Assembly (NCBI RefSeq): GCF_020026895.1
Contig: NZ_JAINZW010000001.1
Span: 744,001 to 808,000, forward strand
Reading direction: 5' to 3'
Source: Novilysobacter selenitireducens
GTDB taxonomy: Bacteria > Pseudomonadota > Gammaproteobacteria > Xanthomonadales > Xanthomonadaceae
Length of the DNA: 64,000 nt
Below are positions 1 to 7,808 of this stretch, piece after piece. The notes under the pieces are model-generated. The model was not told where the DNA came from. It did no database searches and saw only the letters and a list, made by a program, of their open reading frames with translations. How positions within the stretch are numbered: the stretch's first letter is position 1; each line of letters begins with the position of its first letter. The position numbers and the translations under genes were made by a program.

Positions 1-1
1 C

Positions 2-616
2 TCCGGCGACCTGCGGGCTGCGGTCAGCGTCGACCAGGTGGTCGGCAACCGCGAAATCGTGGTCAAGCCGGTCGGGCCGCAGGTGGCGTCGGTGCCGGGC
101 ATCTTCGGCGCGACCATCATGGGTGACGGCCGCGTGGTCGTGATCCTCGACGTGGCCCCGCTGGTGCGCCGCCAGGCCGCGCTGCCGCGCGACCAGCTGG
201 GCCTGCAGGCGCCGGTGGTCGAGCAGCGCAAGGTGCCGCTGGTGATGGTGGTCGACGACTCCGTCACCATGCGCAAGGTCACCGGCCGCGTGCTGGAGCG
301 ACACAACTTCGAGGTGGCGACCGCGAAGGACGGCGTGGATGCGCTGGAGCGCATGACCGACGTCGTCCCCGACCTGATGCTGTTGGACATCGAGATGCCG
401 CGCATGGATGGCTACGAGCTCGCGACCCACATGAAGGCCGACGCGCGCCTGCGCGGCGTGCCGATCGTGATGATCACCTCGCGTACCGGCGACAAGCACC
501 GCCAGCGCGCGTTCGAGATCGGCGTGGAGCGCTACCTCGGCAAGCCGTACCAGGAGCCGGAACTGATGCGCAACGTCTTCGAGCTGCTGGGCATCGAGCG
601 TCGCCATGACGGATAA
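2..616 (+). CDS. chpA: ChpA-type hybrid chemotaxis kinase, C-terminal part (5' truncated)
   Basis: The reading frame is open from base 2, so the gene begins before the window. The visible part has a CheW-like regulatory segment (about the first 65 residues, with VGNREIVVKPVG) followed by a complete receiver domain starting near VPLVMVVDDSV. The phospho-acceptor Asp is encoded at 386-388 in LLDIEMPRMDG, and the late Lys lies in GKPYQEPEL. CheW plus receiver at the end of a CheA is typical of the large ChpA hybrid kinases that control type IV pilus twitching. The stop overlaps the start of the next chp gene by 11 bases, supporting an operon. The Hpt and kinase domains lie outside the window, so the exact subtype is inferred from the neighbours. 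Confidence 0.88.
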   Translation, partial: SGDLRAAVSVDQVVGNREIVVKPVGPQVASVPGIFGATIMGDGRVVVILDVAPLVRRQAALPRDQLGLQAPVVEQRKVPLVMVVDDSVTMRKVTGRVLERHNFEVATAKDGVDALERMTDVVPDLMLLDIEMPRMDGYELATHMKADARLRGVPIVMITSRTGDKHRQRAFEIGVERYLGKPYQEPELMRNVFELLGIERRHDG

Positions 617-1907
617 CGCCCGCCGCGTCGCCCTGCTGGCCCGGCCCGGCGTCGCCGCCGACCGGCTGCGTGAAATGATCGACGAGGCCGGCGTGGAGCG
701 CGTGCTGCACGCCGATCCGACGCAGCTCGACACGCCCGAGCTGATCGCGGCCGAGCCGCAGGTCGTCGTGGTCGCATTGGACCCCGCGACCGAAGACGTG
801 CTCGAGCGCTTCGACGCCGTGCTCGGCGATCCGATGATCGACGTGATCTACGAGGAAGCCGAGCTCGCGGCCGCGCGCGAAGGCTGGGATGCGGCGCGCT
901 GGAAGCGGCACCTCGTCGCCAAGCTCCTGGGGCACCGCGACGTGCTGCCGCCCGGGACCGAGCCCGAAGGCGAGGCCGAGGTCGTGGCGGCCCCCCTGCA
1001 GTCGCTGCACGCCAGCTTCGATCCGGTGGAGGCCGAGGCGGGTGATTACGGCAGTTCGCGCGGTGACGCGGCCACGGTCGAGCTGATCGACTTCGACCTT
1101 GCTTTTGGAATGCCTGTGCAGGAAGGCACCGAGGCGGCGCAGGAACAGGCGACCGGAGGTTCGATTCCGGATGATGCGGATGAAGACCACGCGTCCGAGC
1201 AGACGCCCCCCGCATCCGCTGCGGGCCTTGGCCTCGGCAGCGGCGATCTGAGCCTGGTCGACGACGATGCCGTGCCGGCCAGCACGTCGAGGGAGGTCGG
1301 CGACCGGTTCCAGCACGACATGGCCGACCTGGAGCGCCGCATCTCGACGCTCGAACTGGTGGACGACACGCCGGTGCGTGGGCCCGAGCAGGCCAACGGC
1401 GCGGTACTGGTCATGGCCGGAATCGGCGGCCCCGATGCGGTCCGCCAGTTCCTGGCGGCGTTGCCCGGAGATTTCCCGCGCCCCGTGCTGGTGCAGCAAC
1501 GCCTGGATGGCGGACGCCATGATCGTCTCGTCGCGCAGATGCAGCGCGCCACCCAATTGCCTGTACGTCTGGCGGAAATTGGTCACGCCGTGCTTCCGAC
1601 TCATGTGTATGTCCTGCCAACCGAGGTGGGTTTGAAGTCCGGTGGCGACGGGTTGTCCTTTGTCGAAGGGGGCTCGCTGCTGGAAGCGCTGCCATCGGCT
1701 GACAGCGCAGTGTTGATGCTGAGCGGCAGCGATGCCGAACTCGTCGATGCGGTCCTCAAGCACGGCCATGGCGGCGCACTGATCGCAGGCCAGGCGCCCG
1801 AGGGTTGCTACGACGCCGCCGCGCCGGCCGAACTGGCCGCACGGGGTGGCCAGACCGGCCAGCCGGCCGAACTCGCGTCGCGACTGGCCGAGCGCTGGCC
1901 GGGCTGA
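606..1907 (+). CDS. chpB: ChpB-like CheB-family protein with degenerate methylesterase domain
   Basis: The gene lies between chpA and a CheW-like gene, the position of chpB in Pseudomonas-type Pil-Chp clusters. Residues 1-110 look like a receiver fold without a convincing phospho-Asp (VVVVALDPATED at the central strand). Residues 110-265 are an acidic low-complexity linker. Residues 266-430 align with the CheB methylesterase domain (RPVLVQQRL, VLPTHVYVLP). The CheB nucleophile motif GASTGG is replaced by AGIGG around residue 272, the catalytic His of QHM is Gln298, and the GMGNDG motif around the catalytic Asp is not preserved (LSGSDAELV). By family knowledge it should therefore not be an active glutamate methylesterase. 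A structural or adaptor role in adaptation is inference. The frame is intact, so this is not an obvious pseudogene. Confidence 0.8.
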   Translation: MTDNARRVALLARPGVAADRLREMIDEAGVERVLHADPTQLDTPELIAAEPQVVVVALDPATEDVLERFDAVLGDPMIDVIYEEAELAAAREGWDAARWKRHLVAKLLGHRDVLPPGTEPEGEAEVVAAPLQSLHASFDPVEAEAGDYGSSRGDAATVELIDFDLAFGMPVQEGTEAAQEQATGGSIPDDADEDHASEQTPPASAAGLGLGSGDLSLVDDDAVPASTSREVGDRFQHDMADLERRISTLELVDDTPVRGPEQANGAVLVMAGIGGPDAVRQFLAALPGDFPRPVLVQQRLDGGRHDRLVAQMQRATQLPVRLAEIGHAVLPTHVYVLPTEVGLKSGGDGLSFVEGGSLLEALPSADSAVLMLSGSDAELVDAVLKHGHGGALIAGQAPEGCYDAAAPAELAARGGQTGQPAELASRLAERWPG

Positions 1908-1917
1908 GGAATTCGCA

Positions 1918-2505
1918 ATGTCCAAGAACAAGCACAAGCACCACACGCGACAGGGCCACGGCCACGATGCTGCCGAGGCCTCGTCATCCAATGGCACCGG
2001 TCCCGTGACCGACGTCGCACAGACGCCGGCCGAGGACGCGGTGATGGGTGACATCCGGGGCGTCCTGATCCAGGTCGCGGGCGCACGCCTGCTGCTGCCC
2101 AACGCCACCATCGCCGAGGTGCTGTCCTATGCCGAACCCGAGCCGATCGCTCCGGCGCCGGAGTGGCTGCTGGGACGTACGCGCTGGCGTGGCTGGCAGT
2201 TGCCGCTGGTCGCGTTTTCCCGGCTGGCCGGGCTGGGCGTGGACCAGCCCGGGCTGGGCAGCAAGGTCGCGGTGTTGAAGGCACTGGCCGGCAACTCGAG
2301 GACGCCGTTCTTCGCGGTTGTCACGCAGGGCTTCCCGCGCCTGGTCACCGTGGCGCGCGACAGCCTGTCCACGTTGGGCGAGGACGGCGACGTGCTGCCC
2401 ACTGGCGTGCTGGCGCGCGTGCAGCTCAACGAGGACGAGGCCCTGATCCCGGACCTCGAAGCGCTCGAAGGACTGGTGGCCGAAGCGGTCGCGCAGGCGG
2501 CCTGA
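1918..2505 (+). CDS. chpC: CheW-like coupling protein (ChpC type)
   Basis: A protein of 195 residues that begins with a His/Lys-rich, probably disordered stretch (KNKHKHHTR) and then has a CheW-like domain from about residue 45: GVLIQVAGARLLLPNATIAEVL, then WLLGRTRWRGWQLPLVAF. CheW proteins link chemoreceptors to the CheA kinase. The ATG at 1918 is preceded by GAGGA about eight bases upstream, which favours it over in-frame starts further upstream inside chpB. It is the last gene of the visible chp operon and is convergent with rsmE across 55 bases. The role in type IV pilus signalling is inferred from the cluster. Confidence 0.82.
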   Translation: MSKNKHKHHTRQGHGHDAAEASSSNGTGPVTDVAQTPAEDAVMGDIRGVLIQVAGARLLLPNATIAEVLSYAEPEPIAPAPEWLLGRTRWRGWQLPLVAFSRLAGLGVDQPGLGSKVAVLKALAGNSRTPFFAVVTQGFPRLVTVARDSLSTLGEDGDVLPTGVLARVQLNEDEALIPDLEALEGLVAEAVAQAA

Positions 2506-2560
2506 GAGCTTCGCGCGCCGTCACAGGGGCGCTCCGTAGGCCGTCGCGCCCGGCAATCGG

Positions 2561-3301
2561 CTAGGCCTGAAGATCCCCGAATCGCGCCTGCAACGCGGCA
2601 ATCGCGGCCAGCCCGGCCGTTTCGGTACGCAGGATGCGCGGCCCCAGTCGCAGGCCTGCGAAGCCGGCTGCGACCAGCTGCTCACGATCCAGCGGCGACC
2701 AGCCACCCTCCGGGCCAACGGCCAGATACAGCGGGTGCGCGGTGTCCGGCTCAAACCCGTTGAACGCGACTCCGCCCTCGGGGTCGAGCAGCAGCCGCGT
2801 GCCGCCCGGTTGTAGTGCACCCAATGCCGCCTGCAACGAAACTGGCGCCGATACCGAGGGCAGGCGCGCGCGGCCGCTCTGTTCGCAGGCCGACGCCACG
2901 ACGCTGCGCCAGTGGGCGAGACGCTTCTCCGCGCGCGCCTCGTCGAGCTTCACCTCGCTGCGTTGCGACATCACCGGGACGATGCCGGCCACGCCCAGTT
3001 CGGTGGCCTTCTGTAGCACCAGGTCCATCTTCTCGCCACGTGCCACGCCCTGCACCAGGACGATCGACAACGGTGATTCGCGGTCGACCCGCGTCGCCTC
3101 ACCCAGCCGTACCCGCACCTCGCGCTTGCCCAGGGCCGTGATCGTCGCCGGCCAGTCGCGGCCGTCGCCGTTGAACAGCACGCAGGCGTCGCCTTCGCGC
3201 ATCCGCAAGACCCGGGTCAGGTGTGCGGCGGCGGCCTCCGGAAGCGACACCTCGGCCGCATCGGACAACGGCAGGTCGACGTGGACGCGGGTCACGCGCA
3301 T
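2561..3301 (-). CDS. rsmE: 16S rRNA (uracil(1498)-N3)-methyltransferase RsmE
   Basis: A 246-residue protein matching RsmE, which uses S-adenosylmethionine to methylate U1498 in the decoding region of the assembled 30S subunit. The N-terminal PUA-like part holds HLTRVLRMREGD and the GDGRDWPATI stretch. The C-terminal SPOUT domain shows the trefoil-knot signatures VGPEGGWS and LGPRILRTETA. Length agrees with the family (about 240-250). Its start overlaps the end of bioA by ten bases on the same strand, so the two genes are probably co-transcribed. Confidence 0.95.
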   Translation of the reverse strand: MRVTRVHVDLPLSDAAEVSLPEAAAAHLTRVLRMREGDACVLFNGDGRDWPATITALGKREVRVRLGEATRVDRESPLSIVLVQGVARGEKMDLVLQKATELGVAGIVPVMSQRSEVKLDEARAEKRLAHWRSVVASACEQSGRARLPSVSAPVSLQAALGALQPGGTRLLLDPEGGVAFNGFEPDTAHPLYLAVGPEGGWSPLDREQLVAAGFAGLRLGPRILRTETAGLAAIAALQARFGDLQA

Positions 3302-4704
3302 GCCGTGGCCTCCTCGATGGCGTCGGCGGTGACCTGCGCGAGGTGGTCCAGCGTCGCCTCGTCGACGCAGTACGGCGGCATCCAGTAGAGCGTGTCGCCC
3401 AGCGGTCGCAGCAGTACCCCGCGATCGAGCGCCGCGCGGTACGCCCGGAGGCCGATGCGTAGACCGGGATCGAAGGGCACGTCCCGCTGGCCATCGCGCG
3501 TCAGCTCGAACGCGACGATCATCCCGGCCTGCCGCGCCTGCGCCACGTGGCGGTGACTGCCTACGCCGGCCGCGAGCTCACCCATGCGCGTGGCAAGGGA
3601 ACGGTTGCGGACCAGCACGTCATCGGCCTCGAAGATATCCAGCGTCGCCAATGCGGCCGCGCACGCCAGAGGGTTGCCGGTGTAGCTGTGCGAATGCAGG
3701 AATGCGCGCTCGCGCGACTCGTCGAGGAAGCCGTCGTACAGCGCCTGCGTCGCAAGCACCGCCGCAAGCGGCAGGGATCCCCCTGTCAGCCCCTTCGACA
3801 GGCACATCAGGTCGGGCGCGATGCCGGCCTGCTCGCAGGCGAACAGGGTGCCGGTACGGCCGAAGCCCACTGCAATCTCGTCGGCGATCAGGAACACGCC
3901 GTGCGCATCGCACAGCTCGCGCGCCCGTCTAAGGTACGCCGGATGGTGCATCCGCATGCCCCCCGCGCATTGGACGCGCGGCTCCAGGATCATTGCGCAG
4001 ACCTCGCCCCTGTGGCGCTCCAGCGTGGTGGCGAGCGCCTCGGCGGCACGCAGCGCGCAGGCCTCTTCCGATTCGCCCGCGTGCACGTTCCATGCATCCG
4101 GCGACGGCACGAAGACGGCCTCGGCCAGCAGCGGCGCGTATACGCGCCGGTACAGCGGGATGTCGCCGACGGCCAGCGCGCCCAGCGTTTCGCCGTGGTA
4201 GCCGCCTTCCAGCGCGATGAAACGCGTGCGGCCGTCCTCGCCCCGGTTGCGGAACCAGTGGAACGCCATCTTCAGCGCCACCTCGACACCGGCCGAGCCG
4301 TTGTCGGCGTAGAACACCTTCGCCAGCGGCGCGCGTCCGGGTTGTCGCGGTGCCAGGTCCAGCAGCCGTTCGGCCAGCTCGACTGCAGGCATGTGCGAGC
4401 AGCCGGCGAGGATCACGTGCTCCAGCGTGCGCGCCTGGCGCGCGATCGCCTCGGCGATGCGCGGCTCGGCGTGGCCGAACAGGTTGGTCCACCAGCTGGA
4501 GATGGCATCCAGGTAACGCCGCCCATCGTGGTCGACGAGGAACGCGCCCTCGCCCCGGGCGATCGGCAGCAATGGAAGGGTGTGCGGGTGCTCGCGCATC
4601 TGCGTGCACGGGTGCCACAGCACGGCCAGGTCGCGGTCGCGCCAGTGCGACGCCGCGTCGCCGGGCTCTGCTAGCATCCCGGCATCGTCTGTCTTGGTTC
4701 GCAT
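3292..4704 (-). CDS. bioA: Adenosylmethionine-8-amino-7-oxononanoate aminotransferase
   Basis: A class III PLP-dependent aminotransferase of biotin synthesis that converts KAPA to DAPA with S-adenosylmethionine as amino donor. Seen are the N-terminal WHPCTQM motif, SSWWTNLFGH, the PLP phosphate-binding NGSAGVEVALKMA, the cofactor Asp in FLIADEIAVGFGRTG, and the Schiff-base Lys304 in CLSKGLTGG. Size (470 residues) is slightly above E. coli BioA because of a variable N-terminus. Met10 (start 4677) is a plausible alternative, because a GATAAT -10-like hexamer lies only seven bases before the annotated ATG, which would make this start leaderless. It is divergent from nudE. Confidence 0.95.
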   Translation of the reverse strand: MRTKTDDAGMLAEPGDAASHWRDRDLAVLWHPCTQMREHPHTLPLLPIARGEGAFLVDHDGRRYLDAISSWWTNLFGHAEPRIAEAIARQARTLEHVILAGCSHMPAVELAERLLDLAPRQPGRAPLAKVFYADNGSAGVEVALKMAFHWFRNRGEDGRTRFIALEGGYHGETLGALAVGDIPLYRRVYAPLLAEAVFVPSPDAWNVHAGESEEACALRAAEALATTLERHRGEVCAMILEPRVQCAGGMRMHHPAYLRRARELCDAHGVFLIADEIAVGFGRTGTLFACEQAGIAPDLMCLSKGLTGGSLPLAAVLATQALYDGFLDESRERAFLHSHSYTGNPLACAAALATLDIFEADDVLVRNRSLATRMGELAAGVGSHRHVAQARQAGMIVAFELTRDGQRDVPFDPGLRIGLRAYRAALDRGVLLRPLGDTLYWMPPYCVDEATLDHLAQVTADAIEEATACA

Positions 4705-4710
4705 CCGGTG

Positions 4711-4716
4711 ATTATC
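4711..4716 (-). promoter_or_regulatory. Candidate -10 box of bioA
   Basis: Read on the minus strand the hexamer is GATAAT, one mismatch from TATAAT, in the short bioA/nudE divergent gap. No good -35 is seen at 16-18 bases, so this is a weak call. If used, transcription would start at or next to the annotated bioA ATG. Confidence 0.35.
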
Positions 4717-4757
4717 GCCCCTTCGACCGACTCGTGCCCCGACGCCGGGAGCCGGCG

Positions 4758-5306
4758 GTGAGTCGCCCGCTGCCCACCATCCACGGCATCACCGAGCACG
4801 ACGCAGGGCCGTACCGGCTGGAGCGGCTGGACCTGGAGTTCAGCAACGGTGAGCGCCGCCAGTTCCAGCGCCTGCACGGACGCGGACATGGCGCGGTGGT
4901 GGTCGTACCGATGCTCGATGCCGACACCGTCTTGCTGGTGCGCGAGTACGCGGCGGGCATGCACCGCTACGAACTCGGGCTGGTCAAGGGTCGCATCGAT
5001 GCCGGCGAAACCGCGCTGGAAGCGGCCAATCGCGAGCTCAAGGAGGAGGCCGGCTACGGCGCCGCGCGGCTCGACCACCTGCGCGCGCTCACCCTGGCGC
5101 CTACCTACATGAGCCACGAGGCGCAGCTCGTGGTCGCGCGCGACCTCTACCCCGAGCGCCTGCCGGGCGACGAACCCGAGCCGCTCGAGCCGGTGCCGTG
5201 GAAGCTCGACGACCTTCACCAGCTGATCCTGCGCGAGGACTTCTCAGAAGGCCGCAGCATCGCCGCCGTTTTCATCGCCCGGGAGTGGCTCCGCCAACAC
5301 GCATGA
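4758..5306 (+). CDS. nudE: ADP compounds hydrolase NudE (Nudix)
   Basis: A 182-residue Nudix hydrolase close in length to E. coli NudE (186), which cleaves ADP-ribose, NADH and diadenosine polyphosphates. The Nudix box is complete: GRIDAGETALEAANRELKEE followed by AGYG, with the metal-binding Glu residues present. The reading frame extends further upstream, but a GTG at 4758 preceded by GGGAG gives the family length and is chosen here. The stop overlaps the cysQ start as ATGA, and nudE-cysQ pairing is common in gammaproteobacteria. Substrate preference is by homology. Confidence 0.9.
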   Translation: MSRPLPTIHGITEHDAGPYRLERLDLEFSNGERRQFQRLHGRGHGAVVVVPMLDADTVLLVREYAAGMHRYELGLVKGRIDAGETALEAANRELKEEAGYGAARLDHLRALTLAPTYMSHEAQLVVARDLYPERLPGDEPEPLEPVPWKLDDLHQLILREDFSEGRSIAAVFIAREWLRQHA

Positions 5307-6118
5307 CGCATACCGATTCGATCCTCGACCCCCGCATCCGCGACGGGGTCATCGCAGTGGCACGCACCGCCGCCGCCGAAATCCTCAAGGTCTACGACAG
5401 CGAATTCGACGTGGTCCGCAAGGACGACGCTTCGCCATTGACTGCGGCCGACCTGGCTTCGCACCGCTGCATCCTCGACGGATTGCACGCGCTGACGCCT
5501 GACGTGCCGGTGCTGTCGGAGGAGTCCACGGGCATTGCCGCAGCCGAGCGCCTGGGCTGGCGTCGCCTATGGATCGTCGACCCGCTCGACGGTACGCGCG
5601 AGTTCGTCAAGCGCAACGGCGAGTTCACGGTGAACATCGCGCTGGTCGAAGACGGGGTGGCGACCTTCGGCGTGGTGCTGGCGCCGGTGACCGGCGTGCT
5701 CTGGCATGGCGGCGCCCGCTGGGGCGCTCTCCGGCAGCAGCGGGATGGGACGGAAAGCGCCGCGCGGGTACGTGCGCCGGCATTCGCGCCGTTGCGCGTG
5801 GCGGCCAGCCGATCGCATCGGGATGCCCGTACCGCCACCTTCATCGAGCGCATGGGCGAGGTGGAGCCGGTCGGGCTGGGCTCCTCGCTGAAATTCTGCG
5901 CCGTCGCCGACGGCGGGATCGATGTGTATCCGCGCTTCGGGCCCACCAGCGAATGGGACACCGCGGCCGCCCAGGCGGTTCTGGAAGGCGCCGGCGGTGC
6001 GGTGCTCGACCTGCAGGGGCGCCCGTTCCGCTACAACCAGCGCGAGACGATCCTCAACGGCGAGTTCGTGGCACTGGGCGACGTATCGCTGCCGTGGCGC
6101 GAGTGGGCGGCGGTCTGA
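5303..6118 (+). CDS. cysQ: 3'(2'),5'-bisphosphate nucleotidase CysQ
   Basis: A 271-residue member of the inositol monophosphatase-like phosphatases. The metal-binding motif WIVDPLDGTREF carries Asp93 and Asp96, upstream is SEES, and the C-terminal motif is SEWDTAAAQAVL. CysQ dephosphorylates 3'-phosphoadenosine 5'-phosphate (PAP), the by-product of sulfate assimilation. The ATG at 5303 overlaps the nudE stop (ATGA), indicating translational coupling. Length matches the family. Confidence 0.93.
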   Translation: MTHTDSILDPRIRDGVIAVARTAAAEILKVYDSEFDVVRKDDASPLTAADLASHRCILDGLHALTPDVPVLSEESTGIAAAERLGWRRLWIVDPLDGTREFVKRNGEFTVNIALVEDGVATFGVVLAPVTGVLWHGGARWGALRQQRDGTESAARVRAPAFAPLRVAASRSHRDARTATFIERMGEVEPVGLGSSLKFCAVADGGIDVYPRFGPTSEWDTAAAQAVLEGAGGAVLDLQGRPFRYNQRETILNGEFVALGDVSLPWREWAAV

Positions 6119-6179
6119 ACGTGGAGGCGTGCATGTCCGGCCGCCCGCGCACGTCCCCGTCCACGATGGAGGGCGCCCC

Positions 6180-6986
6180 ATGACATCCACCGACATCCGG
6201 CGCCTGCTCGACATCATGGCCCGCCTGCGCGACCCGGAACACGGCTGCCCGTGGGACGTGCAGCAGGACTTCGCGTCCATTGCGCCCTACACGATCGAGG
6301 AGGCATACGAAGTCGCCGACGCGATCGACCGTGGCGACATGGACGACCTGCGCGACGAACTCGGCGACCTGCTGCTCCAGGTGGTGTTCCATGCGCGCAT
6401 GGCCGAGGAAGCCGACGCGTTCGGGTTCGGCGACGTGGTGGCCACGATCAGCGACAAGATGGTGCGCCGGCATCCGCATGTTTTCGGCGGCGAGGCCGTG
6501 GCCGACGCGGAAAGCCAGTCCGTGGCCTGGGACGAACACAAGCGCCGCGAGCGCGAGGCGGCGGGAACACAGGACACCTCGGCCCTGGCCGGGATCCCGA
6601 GGGGGCTGCCCGAGTGGCAGCGGGCGGTGAAGCTGCAGAAGCGCGCCGCGCGCACCGGCTTCGAATGGCCCCACGCCGGGCCCGTGCTCGACAAGCTGGG
6701 CGAGGAACTGGCCGAGGTCCGGGTCGAGCTGGACGCGCTCCAGGCCGGCGATGACGACGCGCATGACCGCCTGGTGGACGAGATCGGCGATGTGCTGTTC
6801 GTTGCCGCCAACCTGGCGCGCCACGCCGGCGTGGATGTCGGGACCGCGCTTCGCCGCGCGAACGCGAAGTTCGAGCGACGCTTCCGCGCCATGGAAGCGC
6901 TGGCGCAATCCGATGGCACGGCGCTTGCCGCCCTGCCGCTGGACGCGCAGGATCGCTATTGGAAGCGGGTCAAGGAAAGCGAATAG
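6180..6986 (+). CDS. mazG: Nucleoside triphosphate pyrophosphohydrolase MazG
   Basis: A protein of 268 residues with the two tandem MazG helical domains seen in E. coli MazG. The first holds CPWDVQQ, EEAYEVADAI and the metal-binding RDELGDLLLQ. The second holds EELAEVRVEL and DEIGDVLFVAANLARH. MazG hydrolyses NTPs and dNTPs to monophosphates and pyrophosphate, limiting mutagenic nucleotides and influencing ppGpp levels in E. coli. The ATG at 6180 is preceded by GGAGG; longer in-frame starts would run into cysQ. No mazEF toxin genes are nearby. Confidence 0.95.
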   Translation: MTSTDIRRLLDIMARLRDPEHGCPWDVQQDFASIAPYTIEEAYEVADAIDRGDMDDLRDELGDLLLQVVFHARMAEEADAFGFGDVVATISDKMVRRHPHVFGGEAVADAESQSVAWDEHKRREREAAGTQDTSALAGIPRGLPEWQRAVKLQKRAARTGFEWPHAGPVLDKLGEELAEVRVELDALQAGDDDAHDRLVDEIGDVLFVAANLARHAGVDVGTALRRANAKFERRFRAMEALAQSDGTALAALPLDAQDRYWKRVKESE

Positions 6987-7035
6987 GGCCGGACGACCCC
7001 GTTCCCACCCACGCCGCCATCGCAGGAGACAGATC

Positions 7036-7338
7036 GTGCGCCGCTTCGCCAGCTTCCGCGAGTTCTACCCGTTCTATCTCGATGAGCACCGGCATCCGGT
7101 CAGCCGGCGGCTGCACTTCTTCGGCAGCTGCGGCGTGCTGGTGTTGCTTCTGGTCGCCCTGCTGACGGTGAATGCGTGGTGGCTGCTGGCGGCCCTGGCC
7201 TGCGGCTACGGCTGTGCATGGATCGGCCACTTCTTCTTCGAGAAGAACCGGCCGGCCACGTTCACCCACCCGGTGTATTCCTTCATGGGCGACTGGGTGA
7301 TGTTCAAGGACATCCTGGCCGGACGCATCCGGCTCTGA
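7036..7338 (+). CDS. DUF962/Mpo1-like small membrane protein
   Basis: A 100-residue protein with the Mpo1-like (DUF962) signature: FREFYPFYLDEHRHP, RRLHFFGS, the GHFFFEKNRPATF motif and HPVYSFMGDWVMF. Two hydrophobic helices lie at about residues 33-68. In yeast the homologue Mpo1 is a dioxygenase acting on 2-hydroxy fatty acids; the bacterial role is unproven. The start is GTG at 7036 with AGGAG six to eight bases upstream, which fits the family length. It is convergent with the next gene, with directly abutting ends. Confidence 0.85.
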   Translation: MRRFASFREFYPFYLDEHRHPVSRRLHFFGSCGVLVLLLVALLTVNAWWLLAALACGYGCAWIGHFFFEKNRPATFTHPVYSFMGDWVMFKDILAGRIRL

Positions 7339-7701
7339 TCACGCTGTACGGCCCGACCCGGGTTCCAGGAAGATCAGCCAGGCCGCGACCGCGATCAGCG
7401 CGAACCCGGCCCAGTGGTTCCACCGCAGCGGTTGCTCCAGGTACCACGAGGAAAACCACGCGAACACCACCAGCGTGATCACCTCCTGCATCCCCTTGAG
7501 CTGCGGCGCGGAATAGACCGCGCTGCCCATGCGGTTGGCAGGCACCATCAGCGCGTACTCGAACAACGCGATGCCCCAGCTGGCGACGATGGCCAACATC
7601 AGCGGCGACGACTTGTACTTGAGGTGGCCGTACCAGGCGAACGTCATGAACATGTTGGAGCCAAGCAGCAACAGGACGGGCAGGAAGCGTTCGAGCAACA
7701 T
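7339..7701 (-). CDS. DMT-family small membrane protein (DUF486)
   Basis: A 120-residue protein with four predicted transmembrane helices (about residues 5-23, 33-52, 66-86 and 95-112), containing FMTFAWYGHLKYK and VPANRMGS. These match the DUF486 group of the drug/metabolite transporter superfamily. Substrate is unknown. It faces the Mpo1-like gene and is divergent from the two-component system downstream. Confidence 0.85.
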   Translation of the reverse strand: MLLERFLPVLLLLGSNMFMTFAWYGHLKYKSSPLMLAIVASWGIALFEYALMVPANRMGSAVYSAPQLKGMQEVITLVVFAWFSSWYLEQPLRWNHWAGFALIAVAAWLIFLEPGSGRTA

Positions 7702-7775
7702 GGCCTGAACCGCAGGTGAGGGCCGCGCAGCGTAGCCTGCGAATCTTCACGGCGCCTCGACCTGCGAACCGGCAG

Positions 7776-7793
7776 CCTTCACAAAACTGAAGG
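7776..7793. promoter_or_regulatory. Inverted repeat upstream of response regulator gene
   Basis: CCTTCA, six bases, TGAAGG: a perfect six-base inverted repeat ending about 15 bases before the response-regulator start codon and just before its GGGAG ribosome-binding site. A further CTTCAC lies about 30 bases upstream. It could be an autoregulatory operator or an mRNA hairpin near the ribosome-binding site. Function is inferred from position only. Confidence 0.35.
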
Positions 7794-7808
7794 CAGGGAG
7801 ACCGGTGT

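Noticed and set aside
474-2111. Long open frame of 545 codons on the minus strand
   Set aside because: It lies antisense to the chpA-chpB-chpC genes, which have clear domains. Long antisense frames are common in high-GC DNA because stop codons are rare.
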